Of a DNA stretch of 64,000 nucleotides, positions 8,602 through 21,751 are shown in pieces. The stretch covers positions 372,001-436,000 of the forward strand of contig NZ_MAST01000012.1 of the NCBI RefSeq assembly GCF_001758225.1, in the 5' to 3' direction. Both the position numbers and the translations under genes were made by a program. This DNA is from Humibacillus sp. DSM 29435 (GTDB lineage: Bacteria; Actinomycetota; Actinomycetes; Actinomycetales; Dermatophilaceae). The stretch's first letter is position 1. Every line of letters begins with the position of its first letter. Under the pieces are notes generated by a model that saw nothing but the letters and a program-made list of their open reading frames with translations, was not told where the DNA came from and did not search any database.

Positions 8602-10155
8602 TCACGCTCCCTTGGCGTTGGAGGAACCGGCCGCACCGGCAGAGGGCAGGTCGGGGATGCCGTCGAGGATCGGGCCGCCCCACCGGTCGGTGAGCGCGCC
8701 CTCGAGGGCCGCGCCCACGGCGTACAGGCGGTCGTCCTGCATGGCCGGAGCGAGGATCTGGAAGCCGACGGGCAGCCCGTCCTCCTCCGCGAGACCGGAG
8801 GGCAGTGACATGCCCGGCACACCGGCGAGGTTGGCCGGGATCGTCGCGATGTCGTTGAGGTACATGGCCATCGGGTCGTCGAGCTTGTCGCCGAGCTTGA
8901 ACGCCGTGGTCGGTGCCGTGGGGCTGACGAGCACGTCGACCTGGCCGAAGGCGGCGTCGAAGTCCTGGGCGATGAGCGTGCGAACCTTCTGGGCCGAGCC
9001 GTAGTAGGCGTCGTAGTAGCCCGAGCTGAGGGCGTAGGTGCCCAGGATGATGCGGCGCTTGACCTCGGGACCGAACCCGGCGTCGCGGGTGGCACTCATG
9101 ACCTGCTCGGCCGACGGGGCGTCGACGCCCTCGGGCAGCACCCTCATGCCGTAGCGCATGGCATCGAACTTGGCCAGGTTGCTGCTCGCCTCGCTCGGCA
9201 GGATCAGGTAGTACGCCGCGAGGGCGTACTCGAAGTTCGGGCAGCTCACCTCGACGACCTCGGCGCCGAGGTCGACGAGCAGCTGCACCGACTCCTCGAA
9301 CCGGGAACGCACGCCGGCCTGGTAGCCCTCGCCGCCCAGCTCCTTGACGACACCGATGCGCAGACCCTTGACGTCGGCCCGCCGGGCGGCCTCCACGACC
9401 GCCGGCACGGGGGCGTCGATCGAGGTCGAGTCCATCGGGTCGTGCCCGCCCATCACGGCGTGGAGCAGGGCCGTGTCGAGCACGGTTCGCCCACAGGGCC
9501 CGGCCTGGTCGAGTGAGCTCGCGAGAGCCACCAGGCCGTAGCGCGACACCCCTCCATAGGTCGGCTTGGTGCCGACGGTCGCGGTGACGGCGGCCGGCTG
9601 GCGGATCGAGCCGCCGGTGTCGGTCCCGGTGGCGAGCGGAGACTGGAAGGAGGCGAGCACCGAGCTCGACCCGCCGCCGGACCCGCCGGGGATCCGCTCG
9701 AGGTCCCACGGGTTGTGCGACGGGCCGTAGGCCGAGTGCTCGGTCGAGCTGCCCATCGCGAACTCGTCCATGTTGGTCTTGCCGAGGATCGGCAGGCCGG
9801 CCTCGCGCAGCTTGGTGACCACCGTGGCGTCGTACGGCGGGATCCAGCCCTCGAGCATCTTGCTGCCGCAGGTGGTGGGCAGTCCGCGGGTGGCCATGAC
9901 GTCCTTGACGGCGATGGGCACCCCGGCCAGCACCCCGAGCGCCTCCCTGCTCGACCGGCGGTCGTCGATGCCGCGGGCCGCCGCAAGGGCCCCTTCGTGG
10001 TCGACGTGCAGATAGGCGTGCACTGCGCCGTCGACCGCCTCGATGCGGTCGAGGTGGGCCTGGGTCAGCTCGACCGAGCTGATCGTCTTGCTGGCGAGCG
10101 CCTCGGCGAGCACGGCAGCAGTCGCGCGGGTGAGGTCAGTGGGGAGGTCTGTCAC
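8602..10155 (-). CDS. gatA: Asp-tRNA(Asn)/Glu-tRNA(Gln) amidotransferase subunit A
   Basis: GatA (517 residues) is the amidase-signature subunit that releases ammonia from glutamine. The Ser-cisSer-Lys machinery is visible: Lys in [13 protein letters not shown] (near residue 75), the glycine/serine-rich core [13 protein letters not shown] and the nucleophile region [14 protein letters not shown] chose the GTG at 10155 because GAAGG lies 8-12 nt upstream and the family N-terminus ([13 protein letters not shown]) starts shortly after; a longer ORF to 10182 adds only nine unlikely residues. It is the middle gene of gatC-gatA-gatB, separated from gatC by about 118 bp and from gatB by a single base. 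Confidence 0.98.
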   Translation of the reverse strand: MTDLPTDLTRATAAVLAEALASKTISSVELTQAHLDRIEAVDGAVHAYLHVDHEGALAAARGIDDRRSSREALGVLAGVPIAVKDVMATRGLPTTCGSKMLEGWIPPYDATVVTKLREAGLPILGKTNMDEFAMGSSTEHSAYGPSHNPWDLERIPGGSGGGSSSVLASFQSPLATGTDTGGSIRQPAAVTATVGTKPTYGGVSRYGLVALASSLDQAGPCGRTVLDTALLHAVMGGHDPMDSTSIDAPVPAVVEAARRADVKGLRIGVVKELGGEGYQAGVRSRFEESVQLLVDLGAEVVEVSCPNFEYALAAYYLILPSEASSNLAKFDAMRYGMRVLPEGVDAPSAEQVMSATRDAGFGPEVKRRIILGTYALSSGYYDAYYGSAQKVRTLIAQDFDAAFGQVDVLVSPTAPTTAFKLGDKLDDPMAMYLNDIATIPANLAGVPGMSLPSGLAEEDGLPVGFQILAPAMQDDRLYAVGAALEGALTDRWGGPILDGIPDLPSAGAAGSSNAKGA

Positions 10156-10273
10156 CTGAGTACCTTCGGTTCGGTTGTGCACTGGCGAAGCTCGTCAAGC
10201 ACGGGTGGATGCCGCTGGGCCCGCTGAGCGGCATCCGCCCAGGTGCTGGCAGTGGGCGCGGCGCCGCATCGGG

Positions 10274-10570
10274 CTACTCCTCGTCGAGGATGCGCGGCAC
10301 CGAGAAGCGTTGCTGGTCACTCGCGGGGGCGCCCGAGAGGGCCTGCGCCGGGGTGAGGCTCGGACGCACCACGTCGGGCCGGGTGACGTTGGTCAGGGGC
10401 AGCGGGTGCGACATCGGCGCCACCTCGCCGATAGGCGCCTGCTGCACCTTGGCCACCGACTCGATGATCACGCCCAGCTCGCCGACCATCTGGTCGAGCT
10501 CGGCGTCGGACAGCTCGATGCGCGCGAGGCCCGCGAGGTGGGACACATCGGCGCGAGTGAGGGAGGACAT
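10274..10570 (-). CDS. gatC: Asp-tRNA(Asn)/Glu-tRNA(Gln) amidotransferase subunit C
   Basis: GatC is the small (98-residue) belt subunit that stabilises GatA and GatB. The conserved N-terminus LTRADVSHLAGLARIELSDAEL and the C-terminal LRPD-like segment (VTRPDVVRPSLTPAQALSGAP) are present. The start is the ATG at 10570: TAGACT lies 7 nt upstream, so the gatCAB transcript is probably leaderless. Open frame extends upstream to 10705 through an inverted repeat and is not coding. The gatC to gatA spacing of 118 bp is larger than usual but nothing else is encoded between them and I assume one operon. Confidence 0.96.
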   Translation of the reverse strand: MSSLTRADVSHLAGLARIELSDAELDQMVGELGVIIESVAKVQQAPIGEVAPMSHPLPLTNVTRPDVVRPSLTPAQALSGAPASDQQRFSVPRILDEE

Positions 10571-10583
10571 GACGGCCAGTCTA
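10571..10583 (-). promoter_or_regulatory. Leaderless promoter -10 box for gatC
   Basis: TAGACT (10583-10578 on the minus strand) 7 nt before the ATG at 10570. Its expected -35 falls inside the left arm of the 25-bp inverted repeat. Confidence 0.55.
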
Positions 10584-10593
10584 TGGCTCCCCT

Positions 10594-10661
10594 GCGAACG
10601 ACTCGTTCGAGGTCGAACACGTCGGTACACCCCGTCGTTCGACCTCGAACGAGTCGTTCGC
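10594..10661. repeat. Perfect 25-bp inverted repeat between the YceI gene and gatC
   Basis: Arms 10594-10618 and 10637-10661 are perfectly complementary, separated by an 18-nt loop; after one mismatch four more G:C pairs extend the stem. It lies 15 bp past the YceI stop and overlaps the expected gatC -35 region. Each arm holds the palindrome-like core CGAACGAGTCGTTCG or its complement, also found at 57697-57711. Terminator and operator readings are both possible. Confidence 0.85.
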
Positions 10662-10676
10662 GGGGGGCAGCCCCGC

Positions 10677-11234
10677 TCAGGCGCGCTCTTCGCCCTCTCG
10701 CACACCTTCCCGCTCGAACACCACGTCGACCTCGATCTCGAGGTACCGCCCGACGATGAACGACGGCACGCGCATCCCCAGCCCCGACCGGTCGAGGGTG
10801 CCCGCGACCGTGGCGCGCACCCTGGTGGCGCTGACCTCGGTGGGCAGCGCGAGCAGGGTCACCGGCGCGCTCCTGCCGCGGGCCGACAGGGTCGCCTCGA
10901 TCGACCAGCCGGCGGTCGAGCGCAGGGCGGGGCCTCCCTCGACCACCACGAGGGGGTGATCGACCGCGTCGAGGAACGGCCGGCCGAGCAGGCTCTGGTC
11001 CCGTCGGCGGTTACCGGTGGCGACCCCCGCCGCGTCAAGCTCGATGTGGGCCCGCTCGAGGCCCCCGTCTGCCGACGCGTGCACCGAGCCGCCCACGACC
11101 GGAAGGCTGCCGTGCACGGTGGTGACGAGCTTGTCGCGAACGCTGAAGTGAGCCGTGCAGTCGGAGGCGACGAGCCGCCACTCCCCCGCGGCGATGGCCG
11201 GCGTTTGGCTGCCGGCGACCTGATTCGGCGTCAT
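10677..11234 (-). CDS. YceI family lipid-binding-fold protein
   Basis: A 185-residue YceI-domain protein. The family folds as an extended lipocalin-like barrel that binds isoprenoid quinones or related amphiphiles. Typical features seen are AGEWRLVASDCTAHFSVRDKLVTTVHG near the N-terminus (the F-x-V-x-H strand), DQSLLGRPFLDAVDHPLVVVEGG in the centre and SFIVGRYLEIEVDVVFER at the end. No signal peptide is present, so it is likely cytoplasmic, in contrast with the periplasmic E. coli protein. Its ATG at 11234 overlaps the stop of the upstream 109-residue gene in an ATGA arrangement, so the two are cotranscribed. A perfect 25-bp inverted repeat follows immediately downstream. Confidence 0.88.
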   Translation of the reverse strand: MTPNQVAGSQTPAIAAGEWRLVASDCTAHFSVRDKLVTTVHGSLPVVGGSVHASADGGLERAHIELDAAGVATGNRRRDQSLLGRPFLDAVDHPLVVVEGGPALRSTAGWSIEATLSARGRSAPVTLLALPTEVSATRVRATVAGTLDRSGLGMRVPSFIVGRYLEIEVDVVFEREGVREGEERA

Positions 11235-11560
11235 GACGACACCCCCGGCCCCATCACGTCGAACACGGTGTACCGCTCCACCTGGGTGGGCCCCGGCAGC
11301 AGTATCGGATCCTCGCCCGGCAGCAGCTCCGAGGTCATCACGAGCTCGGTGGCGAGATCCAGGGTGGCTTCGTGCCCCACCACGACGAGCACCGCCTCAC
11401 CACCGTCGGGCTGCCGAAGGATGTAGCGGGCAACGAGGTCGTCCTTGATCGCAGGGTGCGACATCATCAGCGGTTCGATCCGTTCGGATCCTGCTCGTTC
11501 GCCGGCGGCGACGAGCTCGGGCGAACGGGGCCCGGAGAAGACGGTGAGCTGCGCGTACAT
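11231..11560 (-). CDS. Small conserved protein of unknown function
   Basis: A 109-residue protein starting MYAQLTVFSGPRSPELVAAGERAG. The ferredoxin-like pattern of short strands and helices, with RYILRQPDGGEAVLVVVG in the middle, resembles small alpha-beta barrel domains (antibiotic biosynthesis monooxygenase-like), but I cannot assign it firmly. The start is chosen at 11560 because AGGAGG lies 7 nt upstream; 20 further in-frame codons exist upstream. It overlaps the following YceI gene by four bases, so the two products probably act together. It is divergent from the large LuxR regulator gene at 11756, and the space between carries a four-copy 13-bp repeat. Confidence 0.7.
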   Translation of the reverse strand: MYAQLTVFSGPRSPELVAAGERAGSERIEPLMMSHPAIKDDLVARYILRQPDGGEAVLVVVGHEATLDLATELVMTSELLPGEDPILLPGPTQVERYTVFDVMGPGVSS

Positions 11561-11666
11561 GGGTAGACCTCCTGGTCGGCGGTTCTGCACCGTCACGACG
11601 CTCGTGACGCGATGGGTCAACGGTCCGCCGGTCGTAGCCTCGGCGCCTCAGTACGTCCACTGCACC

Positions 11667-11718
11667 GGGCACTGACTTCGGGCACTGACTTCGGGCACTG
11701 ACTTCGGGCACTGACTCC
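11667..11718. repeat. Four 13-bp direct repeats in the divergent LuxR/YceI-operon promoter region
   Basis: GGGCACTGACTTC is repeated head to tail four times (fourth copy GGGCACTGACTCC). The array ends 25 bp before CATACT, the -10 box for the LuxR-type regulator, and about 107 bp from the divergent start at 11560. Possible operator or simple variable-number repeat. Confidence 0.85.
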
Positions 11719-11743
11719 GCCCGCGCCCGTACTGCGCGCGCGC

Positions 11744-11755
11744 CATACTGGGCTG
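11744..11755 (+). promoter_or_regulatory. Leaderless promoter -10 box for the LAL regulator
   Basis: CATACT (11744-11749) 6 nt before the GTG at 11756. Confidence 0.5.
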
Positions 11756-14608
11756 GTGGTCGCCGTCCATGGCCGGGAGAGGCAGCTCGCCGTCGTCGAG
11801 AGAGCCCTCGGCGAGGTGACCGCTGAGCGTGGTCAGCTGCTGCTGATCACCGGCGAGGCGGGGATCGGCAAGAGCCGGGTTGCGCAGGTCGCCCTCGACC
11901 GCGCCGAGTCGGCCGGACTCACGGCCGCGCGTGGCTACGCCGTCGACGAGCCCGGCGCCCCCGCTCTGTGGCCGTGGCTGCGGCTGGGCCGCGACGTGCC
12001 CACGCTCGCAGCGGCGCTCGCCGACGTCGCCTCGGCCTCTGGCGCGAGCGCCGCCGACGCTGGTGACGCCGCCGCTGGTGACGCCGCCGCTCGCTTCGCC
12101 CTGTGCGACACCGCGTGCGTGGCGCTGGCCCGCGGTGCGCCGCCCGGTGGGCTGGCCGTGCTGCTGGAGGACTTCCACTGGGCAGATGCCCTCTCGGTCG
12201 CGGTGCTCCGACATCTTGTGCATGACCTCGCGACGACCCGGCTGCTCGTCGTCGTCACCGCGAGGGACGCTCCTGGTTCACCCTTCGGGCGGACCGTTCC
12301 CGACCTCGTACGCAGTCCGGTCACCCACCAGCTGCGCCTCGCCGGTCTGGACGCCGAGGCGGTCGCCCGGTGGTTGGGGGCCGATGCCGACACCGAGGCC
12401 TGGGCGCCGTTCGCCGGCGAGCTGGTGCGGCGCACGAGCGGCAACCCGCTCTACATCGCGACTCTCACGAGTGGGTCACCACCCGCCCCTACGGTCACCA
12501 GCCGCCAGACCGAGGCGCTCGAAGGAGTGCTGGCCGACCGGGTCGACCTCAGGGCGGTGCTGGTCGCTCCCTTTCACGGCCTGTCGACCCCGCCCCGCCG
12601 CACCGTCGCCGTCGCGGCCCTGCTGGCGGAGCGGCTCACCCCGAGCCTCATCGCCGACGCCGCCACCCTCCCGACCTCGGAGGTGAGCGACCACCTCGCC
12701 GGCGCCGTGTCGGCGGGCCTGCTGCGCTTCGGCCCGACCGGCCTGGCCTTCAGCCACGCCCTCGTGCGCGACGCCGTCGTGGCCGACCTGGGTGACGCCG
12801 AACGGATCTCGCTCCACACCGACATCGCCCTGGCCATGGAGCGTTCGGGTGACGACCTGCTCGTCGGGCCGAGTGCAGTTCATTGGGATCACGCGAGCGG
12901 CCCGGAGGCGGCCCGGCACTGTCGCGACCAGGCCCGTCGCGCCGCTGCGCTCGCAGCGAGGTCGTTGGCGCCCGAGCTCGCGGCGGCCTTCGCACGGCTG
13001 GCTCTGCGCCAGGCTCGTGAGCTGAACGGACCGAGCGCTGACCTCACCGAGCTGCTCGTCGAGGTCGCCCGCCACCAGTGGGCAGCGGGCGAGCTGCACG
13101 ACACCCTGAGCTTGTGCGCCGAAGCCGTCGGCCTCGCCGAGGCCTGCGAGCGGCCCGACCTGATGGCCCAGGCCGCGCTCGTGCCGCAGGGTGTCGGCTC
13201 GATCGACGTGTCGAGGATCGTCGACGAGCTCTGCGGGCGGGCCCTGACACGCCTGCCCCCGGCGTCGACGGCGCTACGCGCCCGGTTGCTCGGCCTGCGG
13301 GCGATCGCCGCCTCCGAAGAAGGCGTCGACGGCTCGGCTGACCTGCTCTCGGCCGAGGCGCTCGCGTTGGCCGTGCGTTCGGGCGACGTCGATGCCGAGC
13401 TGGAGACGGTGGCGGCCCGGCACTTCGTGCTCTCCTACCCGCAGGCCATCGAGCAGCGCACCGCCCTGGCCCAGAGAGCGGTCGAGCTCGCTCGGCCCGC
13501 TCGCACGCCGATGGGCCACCTCTGGGGGCTGCTGTGGTGGGCCGACATCGCGTTGCAGGTCGGAGACCTCGACCGTCTCCAGCGAGTGGTCGGTGACATC
13601 GAGCGGGTGGAGCGGGGGCGGTCGTCGACCGTGGCTCGGTGGCACCGGCTCCGCCTCCTGGCCCTGCGCGACGCGCTGCTCGGAGACTACGACGCCGCCC
13701 GTGGTCACGCCGAGCAGGGCCGCGACATGGCTGAGCGGGTCGGTGACGTGTCGATGCTGGGGATGTATTTCGCCTTCCGCGTCCAGCTGGCCTACGTGCG
13801 CGGCGATCCCAGTGACCTGCCCGACGGCGCCGACCAAGTACTGGCGAACGCCCCGAAGATTGCGTTGGTGCAGGTGGCTCGGCCGGTGTTGCTCGCGCTG
13901 CGCGGCGACCGCGAGGCGGCCGTCGACGCCTTTGCGCCTCTTCGCGACGTGCCCGACCGGATGCCGCTCGGGCCCCGCTGGTACGCCACCGTGGCTCAGG
14001 TCGGGCAGGTCGCGGTTTCGCTGTGCGACATAGAGGTCGCGGCCGCCTGCCACCGGCTGCTGCTGCCGACGGCACGCTGGTACGGCGCCGACGGAGGCGG
14101 CTCGCCGTTCAGCTCCGGGTCGAACGAGCACCTGCTCGGCCTGCTGGCGCAGTGCACCGGCGACCTCGAGTCGGCGGCTCGGCACTTCGAGCGCGCGGTC
14201 GTCGCGAACGAGCTCATCGGAGCCCGGCCCTACGTGGCCCTCTCGCGCCTGGGTTGGGCGCAGTGCCTGGCGACGGACCCGAAGGCGACGGGGGCATCCC
14301 GGGCCCTGGCCGAGTCGGCCGCCGCCGAGCTGAGGCGGCTGGACCTGCCCGGTCCGAGCCGACGCGCGAGCGATCTGCTCGCCGCGCTCCCAGGGCCGAC
14401 GACCGGCTCGGGGCTCACGGCCCGGGAGGTCGAGGTGGCCGGGCTCGTCGCCCAGGGGCTCACCAACCAGCAGATCGCGGCGCAGCTGTTTCTCTCGGTG
14501 CGCACGGTGGAGTCACACGTGCGCGCGGCACTGGCCAAGGCAGGGCGAACGAGCCGCACCGAGCTGGCCGTATGGATGGTGCACGGCTCGCCCGGTCGCC
14601 GGGGCTGA
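11756..14608 (+). CDS. LuxR-family transcriptional regulator with N-terminal ATPase (LAL type)
   Basis: A 950-residue regulator of the large ATP-binding LuxR (LAL, MalT-like) class. The Walker A motif GEAGIGKS is at residues 33-40 and a Walker B-like VLLEDFHWAD is near residue 136-145. The central 400 residues are helix-rich TPR-like repeats (many Ala/Leu/Arg pairs). The C-terminus has a complete LuxR DNA-binding domain: LTAREVEVAGLVAQGLTNQQ, then IAAQLFLSVRTVESHVRAAL. The inducing ligand is unknown. The GTG at 11756 has CATACT 6 nt upstream, consistent with leaderless transcription. Upstream lie four 13-bp direct repeats that could be its own operator. It is divergent from the YceI operon, a plausible target. 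Confidence 0.92.
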   Translation: MVAVHGRERQLAVVERALGEVTAERGQLLLITGEAGIGKSRVAQVALDRAESAGLTAARGYAVDEPGAPALWPWLRLGRDVPTLAAALADVASASGASAADAGDAAAGDAAARFALCDTACVALARGAPPGGLAVLLEDFHWADALSVAVLRHLVHDLATTRLLVVVTARDAPGSPFGRTVPDLVRSPVTHQLRLAGLDAEAVARWLGADADTEAWAPFAGELVRRTSGNPLYIATLTSGSPPAPTVTSRQTEALEGVLADRVDLRAVLVAPFHGLSTPPRRTVAVAALLAERLTPSLIADAATLPTSEVSDHLAGAVSAGLLRFGPTGLAFSHALVRDAVVADLGDAERISLHTDIALAMERSGDDLLVGPSAVHWDHASGPEAARHCRDQARRAAALAARSLAPELAAAFARLALRQARELNGPSADLTELLVEVARHQWAAGELHDTLSLCAEAVGLAEACERPDLMAQAALVPQGVGSIDVSRIVDELCGRALTRLPPASTALRARLLGLRAIAASEEGVDGSADLLSAEALALAVRSGDVDAELETVAARHFVLSYPQAIEQRTALAQRAVELARPARTPMGHLWGLLWWADIALQVGDLDRLQRVVGDIERVERGRSSTVARWHRLRLLALRDALLGDYDAARGHAEQGRDMAERVGDVSMLGMYFAFRVQLAYVRGDPSDLPDGADQVLANAPKIALVQVARPVLLALRGDREAAVDAFAPLRDVPDRMPLGPRWYATVAQVGQVAVSLCDIEVAAACHRLLLPTARWYGADGGGSPFSSGSNEHLLGLLAQCTGDLESAARHFERAVVANELIGARPYVALSRLGWAQCLATDPKATGASRALAESAAAELRRLDLPGPSRRASDLLAALPGPTTGSGLTAREVEVAGLVAQGLTNQQIAAQLFLSVRTVESHVRAALAKAGRTSRTELAVWMVHGSPGRRG

Positions 14609-14636
14609 GCGGAGGGCCGAACACGGACGAGCGGTG

Positions 14637-19236
<4,600 letters not shown>

Positions 19237-19446
19237 GACGTCTGGGCCGTCGACGACGCCGTCGACCGAGCCGACCCGCCCACCGGGCCGAACTTCGGGC
19301 CGAACTTCGGTCGGATGTGCTCTCGCGCGTCGTTTTGGACTATGGCAGGTCATCGGTGACACTGGAAACACGGGCCACCGCGGTGACCCGTGTGCGCTTC
19401 GTCCCGACCCGGGGCCCGGCGCTACCGGGTTTCGAGGGGATTGCAC

Positions 19447-20682
19447 GTGAAGTTCAGCAGTCGTAAAGCCGTTGTCGCAGCACTGGCCTCCATGTCTGTG
19501 CTGGCCGCTTCGGCCTGCACCTCGCAGGCCACCGCCGACAACGGCAAGCCCAGCGCGAGTGCGAGTGCGTCACAGACCGGCTCGCCGTCCGAGTCCCCCT
19601 CGCCCTCCCCCACGGTCGACCCCGTGGTGTGGAAGTCGAACGTCTCCGAGGACGCCACCGGTGTCGCCGTCAACACCCGGGTCACCGCGGCTGCCGACGC
19701 GGGCGACCTCACCCAGGCCGCCCTGTCCTACGTCAGCAAGAAGGGCAACACGGTCGAGGTGAAGGGCAAGCTCGAGGCCGGCACCTGGACCGCCGGCGAC
19801 CTGCTCGAGCCGGGCGTGAAGTACGCCTTGGCCCTGTCGGCGAAGAACTCGAGCGGTGAGACCGAGAAGGTCACCCGCACGTTCCGCACCGCGAACCTGA
19901 CTCTCGACGACCAGATCTACGTCGCGGTCTCACCCGGCGACGGCGCCGACGTGGGCATCGGCATGCCGGTGATCGTTCGCTTCGACCTCCCCGTCACCGA
20001 CAAGGCCGCGTTCGAGAAGCACATGGCGGTCACCTCGAGTCCTGCCCAGGCCGGATCCTGGTACTGGCTCAGCTCACGCGAGGCCCACTGGCGACCGAAG
20101 TCGTACTGGAAGCCCGGCACCAAGGTCAACGTCACGGCTGAGCTGAACGGCGTGCAGTCGGGAAGGCTCTACGGCGAGATGAGCCGCACGAGCAGCTTCA
20201 CGATCGGTCGCTCGGTCATCGCCAAGGTCAACCTCAAGACGCACGAGATGAACGTCGCCATCAACGGCAAGAACGTCAAGACCATCCCGGTCACCGGCGG
20301 CATGCCCGGCTTCACGACTCGCTCGGGCGTCAAGGTCATCACCGACAAGGTCACGAACATCACGATGAAGGCTGAGACGATCGGTCTCAAGAAGGGCGAG
20401 AAGGGCTACTACCCAGACACGCCCGTCAAGTGGGCCCTGCGACTGACCAACTCGGGAGAGTTCCTGCACTCCGCTCCATGGTCGGTGGGCGACCAGGGCC
20501 GGCGCAACGTGAGCCACGGCTGCACCGGTATCAGCAACACCAACGGCGCCTGGGTCTACGAGAACTTCAAGATCGGCGACATCGTCGACACCACCGGTAC
20601 CGACCGTCCGATGACCATGGGCAACGGCATCGCCGACTGGAACCTCAGCTGGGCGGCGTGGCAGAAGGGCTCTGCCCTCTGA
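19447..20682 (+). CDS. L,D-transpeptidase lipoprotein with Ig-like domains
   Basis: A 411-residue exported lipoprotein that cross-links peptidoglycan through 3-3 (meso-DAP to meso-DAP) bonds. The N-terminus has a signal with lipobox LAASAC (Cys about residue 24), then a Ser/Pro-rich linker, two Ig-like domains (about residues 60-260) and a C-terminal YkuD catalytic domain. The active-site motif is RNVSHGCTGISNTNG with catalytic Cys, preceded by the His in EFLHSAPW. This is the actinobacterial LdtMt2-type architecture. I chose the GTG at 19447 because GAGGGGA lies about 6 nt upstream and the signal peptide begins right after it. A perfect 9-bp stem terminator follows. Confidence 0.95.
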   Translation: MKFSSRKAVVAALASMSVLAASACTSQATADNGKPSASASASQTGSPSESPSPSPTVDPVVWKSNVSEDATGVAVNTRVTAAADAGDLTQAALSYVSKKGNTVEVKGKLEAGTWTAGDLLEPGVKYALALSAKNSSGETEKVTRTFRTANLTLDDQIYVAVSPGDGADVGIGMPVIVRFDLPVTDKAAFEKHMAVTSSPAQAGSWYWLSSREAHWRPKSYWKPGTKVNVTAELNGVQSGRLYGEMSRTSSFTIGRSVIAKVNLKTHEMNVAINGKNVKTIPVTGGMPGFTTRSGVKVITDKVTNITMKAETIGLKKGEKGYYPDTPVKWALRLTNSGEFLHSAPWSVGDQGRRNVSHGCTGISNTNGAWVYENFKIGDIVDTTGTDRPMTMGNGIADWNLSWAAWQKGSAL

Positions 20683-20694
20683 TCTGGCTCTGAT

Positions 20695-20720
20695 CCGCAC
20701 GAGTCGCTGAGCTCGTGCGG
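20695..20720. terminator. Hairpin between the L,D-transpeptidase and MetE-like genes
   Basis: CCGCACGAG (20695-20703), an 8-nt loop and CTCGTGCGG (20712-20720) form a perfect 9-bp stem between two convergent genes, 12 bp past the plus-strand stop and 6 bp from the minus-strand stop. Confidence 0.8.
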
Positions 20721-20726
20721 GCGCCG

Positions 20727-21707
20727 TCAGTCCTGGCTGCGCTCGTCGAGCTCGGACGCGGTCTCCCGTGCCGACCGCTGGATCGCAGCCGCCTGTTGCG
20801 GGCTCGCCCCCGACAGACCGCAGGCCGGCGTCACCACGACGTCGGCCAAGCGCGACAGCGGCATCCCGATGCGTCGCCACTGGTCGACGAGCCGACCGGC
20901 GACGTCCTGCGCCCGGGTGAGCGAGCCGTCGGTGGGCACCGCACCCGCGTAGAGGCGGATGCCGTCCTCGACCGCCACGGCCATGCCCTCCCACGCGCGA
21001 GGGCGCAAGAGCGAGGTGTCGACCGACAGGCCACCCGGGCCGGCCGCCCTCAGCAGCGGCAGAGGCGGGTCGGCGGCGCAGCAGTGCACCACCGTCTCAC
21101 CGTCGTGAGCCCCCAGCACCGTCGCCAGCCCGGCCGCTGCGACCTGAGGGTCGAGGGACGGCAGCCGCCCGAAGCCCGATGCCGTCGGCAGGCGGCCCGC
21201 GAGCACCGTGGGCAGCGACGGCTCGTCGACCTGCAACACGATCTCGGCTCCGGGCACCAGGGAGCGCACCGCAGCGACGTGGGTGCGAACCCCCTCCGCG
21301 AGCGACTCGACGAGGTCGCGGCAGGCGCCCTCGTCGACGATGACCCGCTCGCCCCGGTTCAGCCAGACGCTGGCCGCGAGGCTCCACGGCCCGACAATCT
21401 GCAGCTTCAGCCGGCCCGTGTGGCCGTCGAAGGCCTCGGCGAGCTCGTCGAGATCCTCGCGGAGCAGGGCGGCGGTGCGACCGGCATCCTTGCCCGGCCG
21501 GTCGACGAACCGCCAACCGACGGGTTGGAGGTCGACGTGCAGGTCGACGAGCAGCCCCGCCGTTCGGCCGATCATGTCGGCGCCGGGTCCCCGGTCGGGC
21601 AGCTCGGGCAGGTAGGGCAGGTGGTCACCGAGCAGATCCCGCACCACGTGGAGCGCTGATCGCACCGACGTGCCGGGCCACGATCCGATACCGCTGGCGA
21701 GAGTCAC
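20727..21707 (-). CDS. MetE C-terminal-like (cobalamin-independent methionine synthase family) protein
   Basis: A 326-residue protein with the TIM-barrel of the MetE/UroD superfamily. It begins ASGIGSWPGTS and contains LQIVGPWSLAAS, LQVDEPSLPTVLAG, VVHCCAADPP (His and Cys as candidate zinc ligands) and VVVTPACGLSG near the end (third ligand). At about half the MetE length it has only the C-terminal catalytic half. Such short actinobacterial proteins are usually annotated as methionine synthase; whether they use a folate donor is uncertain. The GTG at 21707 has TAGGCT 6 nt upstream (leaderless). It is convergent with the L,D-transpeptidase gene and divergent from the GNAT gene, with back-to-back -10 boxes between. 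Confidence 0.8.
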   Translation of the reverse strand: MTLASGIGSWPGTSVRSALHVVRDLLGDHLPYLPELPDRGPGADMIGRTAGLLVDLHVDLQPVGWRFVDRPGKDAGRTAALLREDLDELAEAFDGHTGRLKLQIVGPWSLAASVWLNRGERVIVDEGACRDLVESLAEGVRTHVAAVRSLVPGAEIVLQVDEPSLPTVLAGRLPTASGFGRLPSLDPQVAAAGLATVLGAHDGETVVHCCAADPPLPLLRAAGPGGLSVDTSLLRPRAWEGMAVAVEDGIRLYAGAVPTDGSLTRAQDVAGRLVDQWRRIGMPLSRLADVVVTPACGLSGASPQQAAAIQRSARETASELDERSQD

Positions 21708-21719
21708 CCGCTCAGCCTA
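21708..21719 (-). promoter_or_regulatory. Leaderless promoter -10 box for the MetE-like gene
   Basis: TAGGCT (21719-21714 on the minus strand) 6 nt before the GTG at 21707. The divergent GNAT -10 box lies 20 bp away. Confidence 0.55.
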
Positions 21720-21738
21720 TGCGCGGCCGCGAGCCCAC

Positions 21739-21751
21739 TAACCTGTGGCCG
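21739..21751 (+). promoter_or_regulatory. Leaderless promoter -10 box for the GNAT gene
   Basis: TAACCT (21739-21744) 7 nt before the GTG at 21752; it decides the start. Confidence 0.55.

Noticed and set aside
7038-9095. A 685-codon frame that joins gatB to upstream sequence
   Set aside because: The first 165 codons overlap gatA in another frame and are Ser/Arg/Thr-rich noise. The ATG at 8600 has a good ribosome binding site.
10594-10661. Riboswitch or T-box for gatC
   Set aside because: The element lies upstream of a leaderless start, so it is not in the gatC transcript, and it has no T-box motif.
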